A stretch of 36,464 nt of DNA from NCBI GenBank assembly GCA_024225275.1, contig JAAEMS010000086.1, positions 1-36,464 of the forward strand, in the 5' to 3' direction. Made by a program: the position numbers and the translations under genes. Under the pieces are notes generated by a model, which saw only the letters and a program-made list of their open reading frames with translations, did not search any database and was not told the origin of the DNA. How positions within the stretch are numbered: the stretch's first letter is position 1; every line of letters begins with the position of its first letter. This document shows, in pieces, positions 8,015 through 14,674 of the stretch. This DNA is from Actinomycetes bacterium. Lineage in GTDB: Bacteria; Actinomycetota; Acidimicrobiia; Acidimicrobiales; JAAEMS01.

Positions 8015-8544
8015 GGAGCCTCCTCGCGGACCTCGACGGTGACAACGACGTCACCGGCATTCGCAAAGGTCAGGGTGATGTCGAACTCATCGCCGACCTC
8101 GAGGGGTTCGACGAGGCCCAGCATCATGACGTGTAGGCCACCGGGTTGGAACGCCACCGTCTCGCCGGCCGCCACGGGGATCGAGGCCACTTCCTGCATG
8201 GTCATGGCGCCACCCATGTCCATCTCGCCATCGCCCTCGGCGTCCATGTCCATGTCGCCCTCGCCCTCGGCGTCCATGTCATCGTCCATATCGACCATGA
8301 CGGTCTCGTGGAGCTCGGCTGTGCCCGCGATCGAGCTGTCTATCGCGACGCCGACGATCTCATCGCCTTCGTCGCTGGTCACCTCGAAGTAGGCGGCTCC
8401 AGCATCGACCACCATCGGGCTCGAGCGGGCCCAGGCCCCGGTGAGGGTCGGCCCCGCAGGCCCGTCGTCGTCGCTGCCGCATGAGGCCAGCAGAGCGGGA
8501 ACAAACAACAGGGCAATCAGGCCGATCACCAGTCGCTTCAACAT
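8011..8544 (-). CDS. PCuAC copper chaperone lipoprotein with Met-rich insertion
   Basis: Exported Cu(I) chaperone that loads CuA sites together with Sco1. It has a lipobox at Cys22 (LLASC) and the PCuAC fold with His79 (AELHE) and the H-x-M pair His138/Met140 (GGLHVMML). Between these ligands lies an unusual Asp/Met-rich insertion (residues 83-116) with about nine methionines in DMDMDAEGDGEMDM-type repeats, absent from the canonical H-M-x10-M-x21-H-x-M pattern. I chose the ATG at 8544 because AGAGG precedes it by 6 nt and it starts the lipoprotein signal; an upstream GTG at 8604 would bury that signal. Transcribed from ECF-like site 2. Confidence 0.9.
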   Translation of the reverse strand: MLKRLVIGLIALLFVPALLASCGSDDDGPAGPTLTGAWARSSPMVVDAGAAYFEVTSDEGDEIVGVAIDSSIAGTAELHETVMVDMDDDMDAEGEGDMDMDAEGDGEMDMGGAMTMQEVASIPVAAGETVAFQPGGLHVMMLGLVEPLEVGDEFDITLTFANAGDVVVTVEVREEAP

Positions 8545-8617
8545 TAAAACCTCTTTCGAATGAACGGCATACGCCCGTTCGTGCTCAGGAGCGGCTGTTT
8601 CCACTCTCCAGAGCTTG

Positions 8618-8646
8618 AGGTCGTTGGATCGAACTATCTGGTTCCC
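8618..8646 (-). promoter_or_regulatory. Predicted ECF sigma promoter, site 2 (PCuAC)
   Basis: On the minus strand reads GGGAACCAG-N13-ACGACCT, the same 29-nt element as sites 1 and 3. Transcription toward PCuAC would give a leader of roughly 65 nt, which contains a small hairpin (GAACGG 8562-8567 / CCGTTC 8575-8580) and a good ribosome-binding site. It overlaps none of the ECF gene. Confidence 0.75.
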
Positions 8647-8651
8647 GGGAG

Positions 8652-9194
8652 CTAGGAAGTGGTGGCAGAACGCCCAGAACCGGGTTCCTCGACCAAGGGC
8701 AGGAGATCGGCTCGGGCCCGGGCCACCCGTGAGCGGATAGTGCCCACCGGTACGTCGAGGGCCGCAGCGGCCTCTTCGTAGCGGAGACCCAGCAGCTGGG
8801 TGAGGACGAACGCCTCGCGACGGTCTTCGTCGAGGGCCCCCAAGAGATCCTCGACCTCGAACCAGTGTCCGCCGGTGGGTTCGAGGTTGTGGTCAGCGTT
8901 GGCCGCGACCTTGTCGTCGAGACGCCGGCGCCGCACCGAGCGGCGGGCATGGTCAGCACAGGTGCGTCGAGCGATGGACAGGAGCCAGCTCCGGGCTGAT
9001 CCGTCGCCCCGGAACCGGGAAAGGCTGCCGAGGGCCCGCAGGTAGGTCTCCTGGGTGAGGTCATCGGCGGCGTGGAGATCGCCCATCCACCGGCACAGAC
9101 GCCAAACGTCAGCTTGGGTCTCCCGCACGAACTGCTCAGTGGCCCATCGATCACCGGCTGCGGCCCGGGTTGCCAGTTGGTCGAGGGAGGACAT
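8652..9194 (-). CDS. ECF-family RNA polymerase sigma factor
   Basis: Alternative sigma factor of 180 aa. Region 2 spans about residues 18-85 (DDLTQETYLRAL for core and -10 contacts; SWLLSIARRTCADHARR). Region 4 spans about 113-166 (LRYEEAAAALDVPVGTIRSRVARAR, the -35-binding helix-turn-helix). I start at ATG 9194, where the conserved N-terminus begins; upstream codons give no sigma-like sequence. The divergent gene encodes a zinc-finger anti-sigma factor, the usual partner. The repeated GGGAACC...ACGACCT elements beside the copper genes are the likely target promoters. The sigma gene itself has no such element in front of it. Confidence 0.92.
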   Translation of the reverse strand: MSSLDQLATRAAAGDRWATEQFVRETQADVWRLCRWMGDLHAADDLTQETYLRALGSLSRFRGDGSARSWLLSIARRTCADHARRSVRRRRLDDKVAANADHNLEPTGGHWFEVEDLLGALDEDRREAFVLTQLLGLRYEEAAAALDVPVGTIRSRVARARADLLPLVEEPGSGRSATTS

Positions 9195-9210
9195 GTGCCT
9201 GTCAGTGAAC

Positions 9211-9224
9211 CTTGTCCGGACAAG
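9211..9224. promoter_or_regulatory. Perfect 14-bp palindrome CTTGTCCGGACAAG between sigma and anti-sigma genes
   Basis: The palindrome is 16 nt upstream of the sigma-factor ATG and 37 nt before ECF-like site 3. Its position suggests an operator for an unidentified dimeric repressor acting on the sigma gene. A second small palindrome, CACTAGTG, follows at 9228-9235. Confidence 0.55.
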
Positions 9225-9261
9225 TAGCACTAGTGACCAACGACCCATTTCGCAGATTGCC

Positions 9262-9290
9262 GGGAACCAGGACGGAATGGACAACGACCT
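9262..9290 (+). promoter_or_regulatory. Predicted ECF sigma promoter, site 3 (anti-sigma gene)
   Basis: GGGAACCAG-N13-ACGACCT, with the same spacing as sites 1 and 2. It spans the ATG at 9277, so that codon cannot be the main start if the promoter is used. The next in-frame ATG (9298) lies 8 nt after the last T, the same distance as in site 1. Confidence 0.72.
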
Positions 9291-9297
9291 GCTGGGT

Positions 9298-9939
9298 ATG
9301 GACTGCTCTGCCGCCCGTACCGTTCTGTCGGCTGCCCTCGATGGTGAAGCCCAACCCACCGAACTCGGCTCCGCCGATCACCATGTCGACTCCTGTGCCC
9401 CCTGCCAACGGTGGCAGGTGGGCGCCCAACGACTGCATCGTACCATCACCATCCGGCCGGCCCAGAACGTCCCCGACCTGACCTCAACCATCATGGCCGC
9501 CTTCGACGAACGCCCCGACTGGCGCCAGACCTGGGTCCGGGTGGCCCTGGGTTGGGTGGCCATCCTCCTGGTGGCCGCCAGTGTCCCGGCCCTGATGGCC
9601 GACACCAGCGACACCACCCCCCACCTCAGTCGCCATCTGGGCGCGTTCAGCGTCGCTCTGGGTGTTGGTCTGGCCGGAGCTGCGTTGCGGCCGGCCCGCG
9701 CGGTGGCCCTCCTGCCCATGGTCGCTGCCCTGGCCGCCGCTTCGGTGGCGGCCGCTGTCCTCGATGTCACCACCGGCCGCGAGCCGGTCGCCGGCGAGGG
9801 GCTCCATCTAGTGGAGATCGCCGGGCTCGTCCTGCTCTGGATGCTGGCCGGTGGCCCCGCCAAGCTCCGTTCCAGCTGGGAGCGTCACCGCCCCCACCGC
9901 CACCACGGCCCTCATCTTCGCCACACCGGTCACGGCTGA
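9298..9939 (+). CDS. Zinc-finger membrane anti-sigma factor with His-rich tail
   Basis: Sequesters the divergent ECF sigma factor at the membrane. The cytoplasmic N-terminus has a ZAS/zf-HC2 site: Cys3 and H29-x3-C33-x2-C36 (HHVDSCAPC). About four helices follow (near 83-101, 113-133, 137-155, 170-186), placing the C-terminus inside. The last 20 residues hold seven histidines (RHRPHRHHGPHLRHTGHG), a plausible metal-sensing tail. I prefer ATG 9298 (213 aa) because ECF-like site 3 covers the in-frame ATG at 9277; the longer form would add only seven residues. Sensing of copper or a related metal is inferred from the neighbours. Confidence 0.85.
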   Translation: MDCSAARTVLSAALDGEAQPTELGSADHHVDSCAPCQRWQVGAQRLHRTITIRPAQNVPDLTSTIMAAFDERPDWRQTWVRVALGWVAILLVAASVPALMADTSDTTPHLSRHLGAFSVALGVGLAGAALRPARAVALLPMVAALAAASVAAAVLDVTTGREPVAGEGLHLVEIAGLVLLWMLAGGPAKLRSSWERHRPHRHHGPHLRHTGHG

Positions 9940-9945
9940 GTTCGC

Positions 9946-9993
9946 ACCGCGGAGAGAGTGAGCCCACCTCCTCCGGGCCCACTCCTCCGCGGT
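9946..9993. terminator. Long hairpin after the anti-sigma gene
   Basis: ACCGCGGAG (9946-9954) pairs perfectly with CTCCGCGGT (9985-9993), and inner AGTG/CACT and GCCC/GGGC segments extend the stem. No long T-tract follows. Probably terminates the anti-sigma transcript. Confidence 0.65.
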
Positions 9994-10034
9994 GTCCCAC
10001 TCATGCGTTGCCGGGCAGTAGGTAGGGTCCGGGA

Positions 10035-10865
10035 ATGAACACCACCGTCGTTCACGACACCCACATGGCCATCAACCTGGTCCATCGAGTCGTCTACTTC
10101 GTGCCCGAGGCCGCCGAGGAGTACGCGGCAGCCGGGGTCGAGGGGATGGGTGGTTACTTCGCCTCCCGGGTGGCCCCCATGGGAGCCGTGCCTGACGAGG
10201 TCGTGATCGCCACCTTCTACAACTTCGCCCCGGAATCAGTTCGTTCAGCAATGCCCGGTGTCTGGGACGCAGCTTCCCCGGTGGCCCTGCAGGAGGCCCG
10301 CTTCCGAGTGGTCGACCGGGCCCTGGACCGGATGGGGGCCGGGCTCTCGGCCGCCGACATCGCCGAGGCTCGCTCCCTGATCGATCCGGTGGTGGCCGGT
10401 CTGGATCTGGCCGGCAAGCCGTTGGCGGCCGCCAACGCGTCGGTCACCCTCCCCGACGACCCTCTGGTGGCCCTCTGGCAGCAGATCACCATTGTCCGCG
10501 AATGGCGGGGCGACGTCCACATCGCCTTGCTCATCGCCAACCAGCTCGGCCCCTGCGACTGCATGGTTGTGTCGGTCGGGACCGGTCGTTCCCCGATAGG
10601 GGTAACCAGAGCCACGCGCCAGTGGAGCGACGACGAGTGGAGCGCCGCCATCGGCCGGCTCGAGGCTCGCGGCTGGGTCGACCGAAGCGGAACCATGACG
10701 GCGGTCGGGACGGCTGAGCGCGACACACTGGAGGCCGAGACCGACCGCCTGTGCGCCCCAATCTGGGGCCCGGTCGGCGAGGCCGGGGCGGCCCGAGTGG
10801 CCGAGCTGATCCTTCCCATTCACCAGGCTGTCGAGGCGGCCGGTACCTACGCCGCCCTGTCCTGA
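10035..10865 (+). CDS. SCO6745 family (SalK-like) protein
   Basis: Actinobacterial protein of 276 aa without an established activity. It matches the SCO6745/SalK family: N-terminal 'VYFVPEAAEEYAA.G', 'GYFASRVAPMGAVPDEVVIATFYNFAP', central 'LWQQITIVREWRGDVHIALLI' and a C-terminal winged-helix-like stretch ('WSDDEWSAAIGRLEARGWVDRSG'). The family is often annotated as a helix-turn-helix protein. No signal peptide or membrane segment is seen. It stands alone after the terminator at 9946-9993, and its 3' end overlaps the convergent signal peptidase gene by 19 nt. ATG 10035 is supported by the conserved N-terminus. Confidence 0.82.
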   Translation: MNTTVVHDTHMAINLVHRVVYFVPEAAEEYAAAGVEGMGGYFASRVAPMGAVPDEVVIATFYNFAPESVRSAMPGVWDAASPVALQEARFRVVDRALDRMGAGLSAADIAEARSLIDPVVAGLDLAGKPLAAANASVTLPDDPLVALWQQITIVREWRGDVHIALLIANQLGPCDCMVVSVGTGRSPIGVTRATRQWSDDEWSAAIGRLEARGWVDRSGTMTAVGTAERDTLEAETDRLCAPIWGPVGEAGAARVAELILPIHQAVEAAGTYAALS

Positions 10866-11593
10866 CCCCCACCTGGCCGATGATCAGCATTGGGGCGCGG
10901 CCCTGCAGCCATGACGCGCCGGGGGCCGTAGTGGGTGCCGCGCCTACCCCAGCGGGACCGGTGCCGATGGCGGCGTTCTCGCGGCCTGAGGGCCGATTGG
11001 ACCTCGGCCGCCACCATCCAGAATTGGCTGGCCCCAAGGGGTAGCGCATGAAGCCGGCCTCGGCCTTTCTCCGAAGAACCGAGGACCAGCAAGAAGGCCA
11101 TGACCCCAACCAGGAGACCAAGGACGAGGGGTGAGCGGAGCCATATCAGAAGGACCCCGGCGAGGGGGATGGTGAACCACTCCCGACCGACGACATCACC
11201 GGTTCCCGGTCGCCAGGGGTCGGGGTGATCCCGGTTGTCACCAGTAGTGACGAACCCTTCCGTGCCCGACCCGCCAGTGATTCGGTGAATGACCTGGTGA
11301 CCTTCGCCGGCATCCCCCTCGGGGACGCGATAGACGATCACGTCACCCACCTCGTAGTCAGAGACGGTACGGGTGATGACGAGATCGCCTCCCCGAATGG
11401 CCGGCTCCATGCTGCGACCGATGGCGACGGTGAACCCGATCCGGGTTCCGTAGAGGCTCGGACCGAGCACGACCCCAGCCACCAGCACCACGACCATGAG
11501 CACCCCGAGGCCGACATCACGGTGGTCGTTGGCGAGAGACCGGCCGGCCGAGACCGACCGCCGGGGCCGTGGCGCGATCATCGGGTTGGCCAT
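10847..11593 (-). CDS. SipW/ER-type signal peptidase I
   Basis: Membrane serine protease of 248 aa. The catalytic serine is in GRSMEPAIRGGD (Ser61). The general base position is a histidine (VIHRI, His103) instead of the lysine of ordinary LepB, and an Asp follows in TTGDNRD. This is the archaeal/SipW class (S26B). Helices lie near residues 28-46 and 142-172. The C-terminal tail of about 70 residues is Arg-rich and low in complexity. The ATG at 11593 shares one base with the upstream 58-codon gene stop (TGATG). In Bacillus, SipW processes only co-operonic fibre proteins; here the two exported paralogues upstream are the likely substrates. Last gene of the operon. Confidence 0.87.
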   Translation of the reverse strand: MANPMIAPRPRRSVSAGRSLANDHRDVGLGVLMVVVLVAGVVLGPSLYGTRIGFTVAIGRSMEPAIRGGDLVITRTVSDYEVGDVIVYRVPEGDAGEGHQVIHRITGGSGTEGFVTTGDNRDHPDPWRPGTGDVVGREWFTIPLAGVLLIWLRSPLVLGLLVGVMAFLLVLGSSEKGRGRLHALPLGASQFWMVAAEVQSALRPRERRHRHRSRWGRRGTHYGPRRVMAAGPRPNADHRPGGGQDRAA

Positions 11594-11769
11594 CACGGCG
11601 GGTTACCTACCACGTCGATGGTGAGCTTCTCGGGCGACACGGTGAGGCCCGCGGTGTGGCCCACCGACAGGGCTCCTGGGTCGGCCGTGACCACCAGGAC
11701 GAACACCGCGACGGCCACGGCGAGGAGCGGGGTCCGCTGATTGGCCGGGGGCTGGTCTGGTCTGGTCAT
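11593..11769 (-). CDS. 58-residue membrane peptide in the SipW operon
   Basis: Short ORF starting ATG at 11769. That ATG overlaps the stop of the preceding exported-protein gene (ATGA), and its TGA overlaps the signal peptidase ATG (TGATG), so all three are tightly coupled. The product has a polar N-terminus with one Arg-flanked hydrophobic helix (TPLLAVAVAVFVLVVTADPG, about residues 13-32) and a C-terminal exported stretch, AGLTVSPEKLTIDVVGNPP. I recognise no family. The precise overlaps on both sides argue that it is translated. It could be an anchor, a small subunit of the exported structure, or an accessory to the peptidase. Confidence 0.7.
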   Translation of the reverse strand: MTRPDQPPANQRTPLLAVAVAVFVLVVTADPGALSVGHTAGLTVSPEKLTIDVVGNPP

Positions 11770-12146
11770 GGTCCGAGGATTCGCATGCGGTGTTCGTCGA
11801 TGGTCGACACATCAGGGGTTGGTGAGACCGGGACCGACACCGACCCGCCCGACACAGTGAGCGGACCCCCAGCGCCGACGACAGAGCCGCCGACGTCGGT
11901 GAGGGTCACCGAGAGGTCGCCACCGCCACAGTCGGCATGGATGTCTCCGACCACGACATCGGTGACCGTCGATCCGGAGAGCACGTGGGTGACGGTGAAC
12001 CCGTCGAGATCGCATGCGGCTACACCCGCTTGACCAGCCGCGAGCTCATCAGGTCCCAGCCCTCCGAAAGCCGCGGCGCTGGCCGAGGTGGCCATGAGGA
12101 ACGCGGCCAGGGCCAGCAAGGGACGCAACCACCGCGACTTCCCCAT
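11766..12146 (-). CDS. Small exported protein B, probable signal peptidase substrate
   Basis: 126 aa with signal peptide (MGKSRWLRPLLALAAFLMATSASA) and a predicted all-beta exported domain. It is a diverged paralogue of the protein encoded just upstream. Both start the mature part with a short 'GGxxxDxLxAG'-type segment, then share 'V(A)xCDxDG', 'VTxVxVGxxxAxC.G..L.V.L', with two cysteines spaced alike, probably a disulphide. GGGAGG about 10 nt before ATG 12146 sets this start. The gene is co-operonic with a SipW-type signal peptidase, and the sequence after the signal helix resembles SipW-dependent proteins (AAFGGLGPDELAAG). Role unknown; a surface or fibre protein is inferred. Confidence 0.78.
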   Translation of the reverse strand: MGKSRWLRPLLALAAFLMATSASAAAFGGLGPDELAAGQAGVAACDLDGFTVTHVLSGSTVTDVVVGDIHADCGGGDLSVTLTDVGGSVVGAGGPLTVSGGSVSVPVSPTPDVSTIDEHRMRILGP

Positions 12147-12179
12147 GACGTCGTCGCCTCCCCCCAACGGGGCGGTCAA

Positions 12180-12572
12180 TCAGCCGGTGATGACGATATG
12201 GACGTTCGCCACGAGCTCGGCGTCGGGCGGTGTGCTGGTGGACACCACGTTCGAGCCGCTGGCGGCGACCACCGAGGCGGTGTCGAGGGCCACGTCACTG
12301 GAGTCCGCGAGCACGACGGTGAGCGTCTGGCCGGCGCACGACGCGTCGACACCACCAACCGTCACGGCCGTGACCTCGTCACGAGCGTCGGTAGCGTCAT
12401 AGGCCACCGTGAACGCGGTGGTCACGCCATCGGTGTCACAAGACGCGACGACAGACCTGTCGGCGCCGAGGTTGTCTGAGGTGATTCCCCCGAGGGTTGC
12501 CGCCATGGCGGCGGCGCCGAGCATCGCGACTGCTGCCACCGCCGCCGCGACGACGTATCGTTTCCGGCCCAT
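12180..12572 (-). CDS. Small exported protein A, probable signal peptidase substrate
   Basis: 130 aa, first gene of the SipW operon. Signal peptide MGRKRYVVAAAVAAVAMLGAAAMA is followed by ATLGGITSDNLGADRSVVASCDTDG, then a beta-rich domain with a second cysteine (VDASCAGQTL) and a C-terminal strand ending VHIVITG. Similar small proteins accompanying SipW-like peptidases are familiar to me from actinobacterial genomes (recalled, not searched). AAGGA lies about 10 nt upstream of ATG 12572. There are 33 nt to the next gene. No sorting motif or lipobox is seen, so it is probably released or assembled outside the cell. Confidence 0.78.
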   Translation of the reverse strand: MGRKRYVVAAAVAAVAMLGAAAMAATLGGITSDNLGADRSVVASCDTDGVTTAFTVAYDATDARDEVTAVTVGGVDASCAGQTLTVVLADSSDVALDTASVVAASGSNVVSTSTPPDAELVANVHIVITG

Positions 12573-12697
12573 AGTCCTGATCCTTCTCTCTGGACGAATG
12601 GGCGGAGTCTCGGCCCGCGTAGCAGCGAAACAAGACCAGATGATCCGAACGGCCCGCCCGGTGGTTCAGGGACCTGTGGCTCTCGATTCCCGCCTGT

Positions 12698-13045
12698 CTA
12701 GCGAGCGGCTTCGACCATGATCTCGACCTTGATCTTGGGGTTGGCCAATTTGGCCTCGACCGTGGCTCGGGCCGGGGCCGAGCCGTCGACGACCCAGTCG
12801 GACCACACCTCGTTCATCTCCGACCAGGTGCCGATGTCGGTCAGCCAGATGTTGGCCTTCAAGACCTTGGTCTTGTCCGAGCCGGCCTGGGCCAGGAGCT
12901 CATCGATTCGGGCGACTATCTGGGCGGTCTGACCCCTGACGTCGGCGTCGAGGTCGTTGCCCACCAGCCCCGACAAGTAGATGGTGTCGCCGTGTACGAC
13001 GGCCTGGCTCATCAATGGTCCGGACCCGATGCGTTCAATGCTCAT
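12698..13045 (-). CDS. RidA family (YjgF/YER057c/UK114) protein
   Basis: Trimeric enamine/imine deaminase family, which removes reactive intermediates made by PLP enzymes. 115 aa, cytosolic. The family signature is present (GDTIYLSGLVG... IVARIDELLAQAG), including the active-site arginine in the conserved APARATVEAKL segment. The hallmark C-terminus KVEIMVEAAR is present. ATG 13045 is chosen because the family N-terminus (MSIERIGSGPLMSQAV) begins there; the longer frame upstream has no family match. Divergent from the SnoaL-like gene across 145 nt. Confidence 0.9.
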   Translation of the reverse strand: MSIERIGSGPLMSQAVVHGDTIYLSGLVGNDLDADVRGQTAQIVARIDELLAQAGSDKTKVLKANIWLTDIGTWSEMNEVWSDWVVDGSAPARATVEAKLANPKIKVEIMVEAAR

Positions 13046-13190
13046 GACCTTCAGCCTTGCACGTCGGCCGCCTCGAGCAAGCCAACGGTTCCGATGGTGG
13101 GGTCGAACCGGTCGGCAACCATGACAGGGGCCGCCCGGGCTAGCGTTCACTGGCCAAGCCCCGAGCAGCACCAAGCGAGGAAGCAACCCG

Positions 13191-13583
13191 ATGTCCCACC
13201 CGGAACAAGTAATGCGCCTCTACCTCACTGAGGTGCTCGGTGAGAGGAAGTTCGATCTCATTCCCGAGTTCACCGCCGACGACATGATCGACCACACCCA
13301 ACAGACCCGCGGTCCCGCCGCCCTGGACGCTCACGCCCGAGGATTCTGTGCCAACATCCCCGACGCCGAGATCGAGGTAATACAGATCATCGCCACCGAC
13401 GACGCAGCCGTCGGCGTCTGGCGCTGGTCGGGGAGCCCCCACCACCATATGGGTGTGTCGGCCAACGGCAGCCCGATCTACCCCCACCTGGTCGCCAGCG
13501 TCTTCCAGTTCCGTGACGGGCTGCTGGCCGAGTACCGCCCCTTCGTCGACGCCACTGAGGTCCGAGCCCAGATCATCAGCTGA
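13191..13583 (+). CDS. SnoaL-like (ester cyclase family) protein
   Basis: 130-aa cytosolic alpha+beta barrel protein of the SnoaL/NTF2-like superfamily. Features are 'VMRLYLTEVLGERKFDLIPEFTADDMIDH', 'HARGFCANIPDAEIEVIQIIATDDAAVGVWRWSGSPHH' and 'FQFRDGLLAEYRPFVD', the usual layout of predicted ester cyclases. The substrate is unknown. AGGAAG precedes the ATG by about 8 nt. It stands between RidA (divergent) and an esterase (same strand, 80 nt downstream), with no evident pathway link. Confidence 0.83.
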   Translation: MSHPEQVMRLYLTEVLGERKFDLIPEFTADDMIDHTQQTRGPAALDAHARGFCANIPDAEIEVIQIIATDDAAVGVWRWSGSPHHHMGVSANGSPIYPHLVASVFQFRDGLLAEYRPFVDATEVRAQIIS

Positions 13584-13663
13584 GTCACGGCCGGATCGAG
13601 GGTCGAGCGGGCCGGGAAAGGGCCTGACAGACTTCTCCCAGATCGAGACCCGGGAGGTCCGCC

Positions 13664-14566
13664 ATGCTGAGTCCCCAAGCCCAAGCGTTCGAGAACGCGC
13701 TCCGAGCGTTGAGCGACAACGTCATCGAGGGAGAACCAACCCTCGAGGACCAGCGTGAGGCGGCGGCCGCCTTCGGGGCCATGACGGCCGAACCCGCAGG
13801 GGTGACCTACACCGAGACCGAGATCGCCGGCCGCCGAGCCCAGTGGATCGAACCAGAAGGCGCGGCGACCGATCGAGTTCTTCTCTACGTTCACGGTGGC
13901 GGGTACGTGCTCTGCAGCCTCGAGACACACGCCAAGCTGGTGGGTCACCTGTGCAAGGCGATCGGGTGTCGAGGCCTCAACTTCGACTATCGCCTCGCTC
14001 CCGAGCACCCCCACCCGGCTGCGGTCGAGGACAGCACCGCGGCGTATCGTGCCCTGCTCGATATGGGCATCGAGCCCGGCCACATCGCCATCGCCGGTGA
14101 CTCGGCGGGGGGAGGGCTGACGGTGGCCACCCTTCTCAAGCTGCGTGACGAGGGTGACCCAATGCCTGCCGCAGGAGTACCTCTGTCTCCGTGGGCGGAT
14201 CTCGAGGGGCTCGGCGAGTCCATGACCTCCAACGCGGCATCGGACCTGCTCGTCCAACAGGAGGGGTTGAAGGGCATGAGCGACATGTTCCTGAACGGCC
14301 AGGACGCCCGCGACCCACTGGCCGCTCCGCTCTACGCGTCCTACGAGGGTCTGGCCCCGATGTACATCCAGGTCGGGGGCGCCGAGACCCTGCTCGACGA
14401 CAGCACCCGGGTGGCCGCCCGCGCCGCTCGCGCCGGTGTGGAGGTACGTCTGGACGTATTCCCCGGCATGCAGCATGTCTTCCAGATGGCCGCCGGCAAT
14501 GTTCCCGAAGCCGACGACGCGGTCGCCCGGATCGGTGATTGGCTCCGCCCCAAGCTCGGCCTCTGA
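13664..14566 (+). CDS. Alpha/beta hydrolase, hormone-sensitive-lipase family
   Basis: 300-aa cytosolic carboxylesterase of family IV. It carries the oxyanion-hole motif HGGGY (LYVHGGGYVLCS), the nucleophile elbow GDSAGG, an acidic residue after 'GGAETLLDDS', and the catalytic histidine in GMQHVFQ. 'FDYRLAPEHPHPAAVED' is diagnostic for the HSL group. A clear GGAGGT lies 5 nt before ATG 13664. The natural ester substrate cannot be deduced. Confidence 0.92.
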   Translation: MLSPQAQAFENALRALSDNVIEGEPTLEDQREAAAAFGAMTAEPAGVTYTETEIAGRRAQWIEPEGAATDRVLLYVHGGGYVLCSLETHAKLVGHLCKAIGCRGLNFDYRLAPEHPHPAAVEDSTAAYRALLDMGIEPGHIAIAGDSAGGGLTVATLLKLRDEGDPMPAAGVPLSPWADLEGLGESMTSNAASDLLVQQEGLKGMSDMFLNGQDARDPLAAPLYASYEGLAPMYIQVGGAETLLDDSTRVAARAARAGVEVRLDVFPGMQHVFQMAAGNVPEADDAVARIGDWLRPKLGL

Positions 14567-14623
14567 GCTTCCACCGGTTGGTCTCGTCCCCCCGGTCCCG
14601 GCACCACCTGACCAGACGCGACC

Positions 14624-14655
14624 GAGGCGGCCCTCCCGAGAAGGAAGACCGCCTC
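14624..14655. terminator. Hairpin between esterase and tRNA-Val
   Basis: GAGGCGG (14624-14630) pairs with CCGCCTC (14649-14655). It can end either the esterase transcript or the leftward tRNA-Val transcript. There is no T-tract on either side, so efficiency is uncertain. Confidence 0.45.
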
Positions 14656-14674
14656 TGACAAGGGGTTTCACGAG

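Noticed and set aside
8192..8296. Repetitive DNA considered as a CRISPR-like or satellite array
   Set aside because: It is an in-frame coding repeat of the PCuAC Met-rich insertion.
9277..9279. ATG 9277 as anti-sigma start
   Set aside because: It falls inside the predicted promoter element 9262-9290; the transcript should begin about 20 nt later. Kept as an alternative only.
12926..12937. GGTCTGACCCCT resembling the 5499/5524 palindromes
   Set aside because: Lacks the left GGGG arm and lies inside the ridA coding sequence; chance match.
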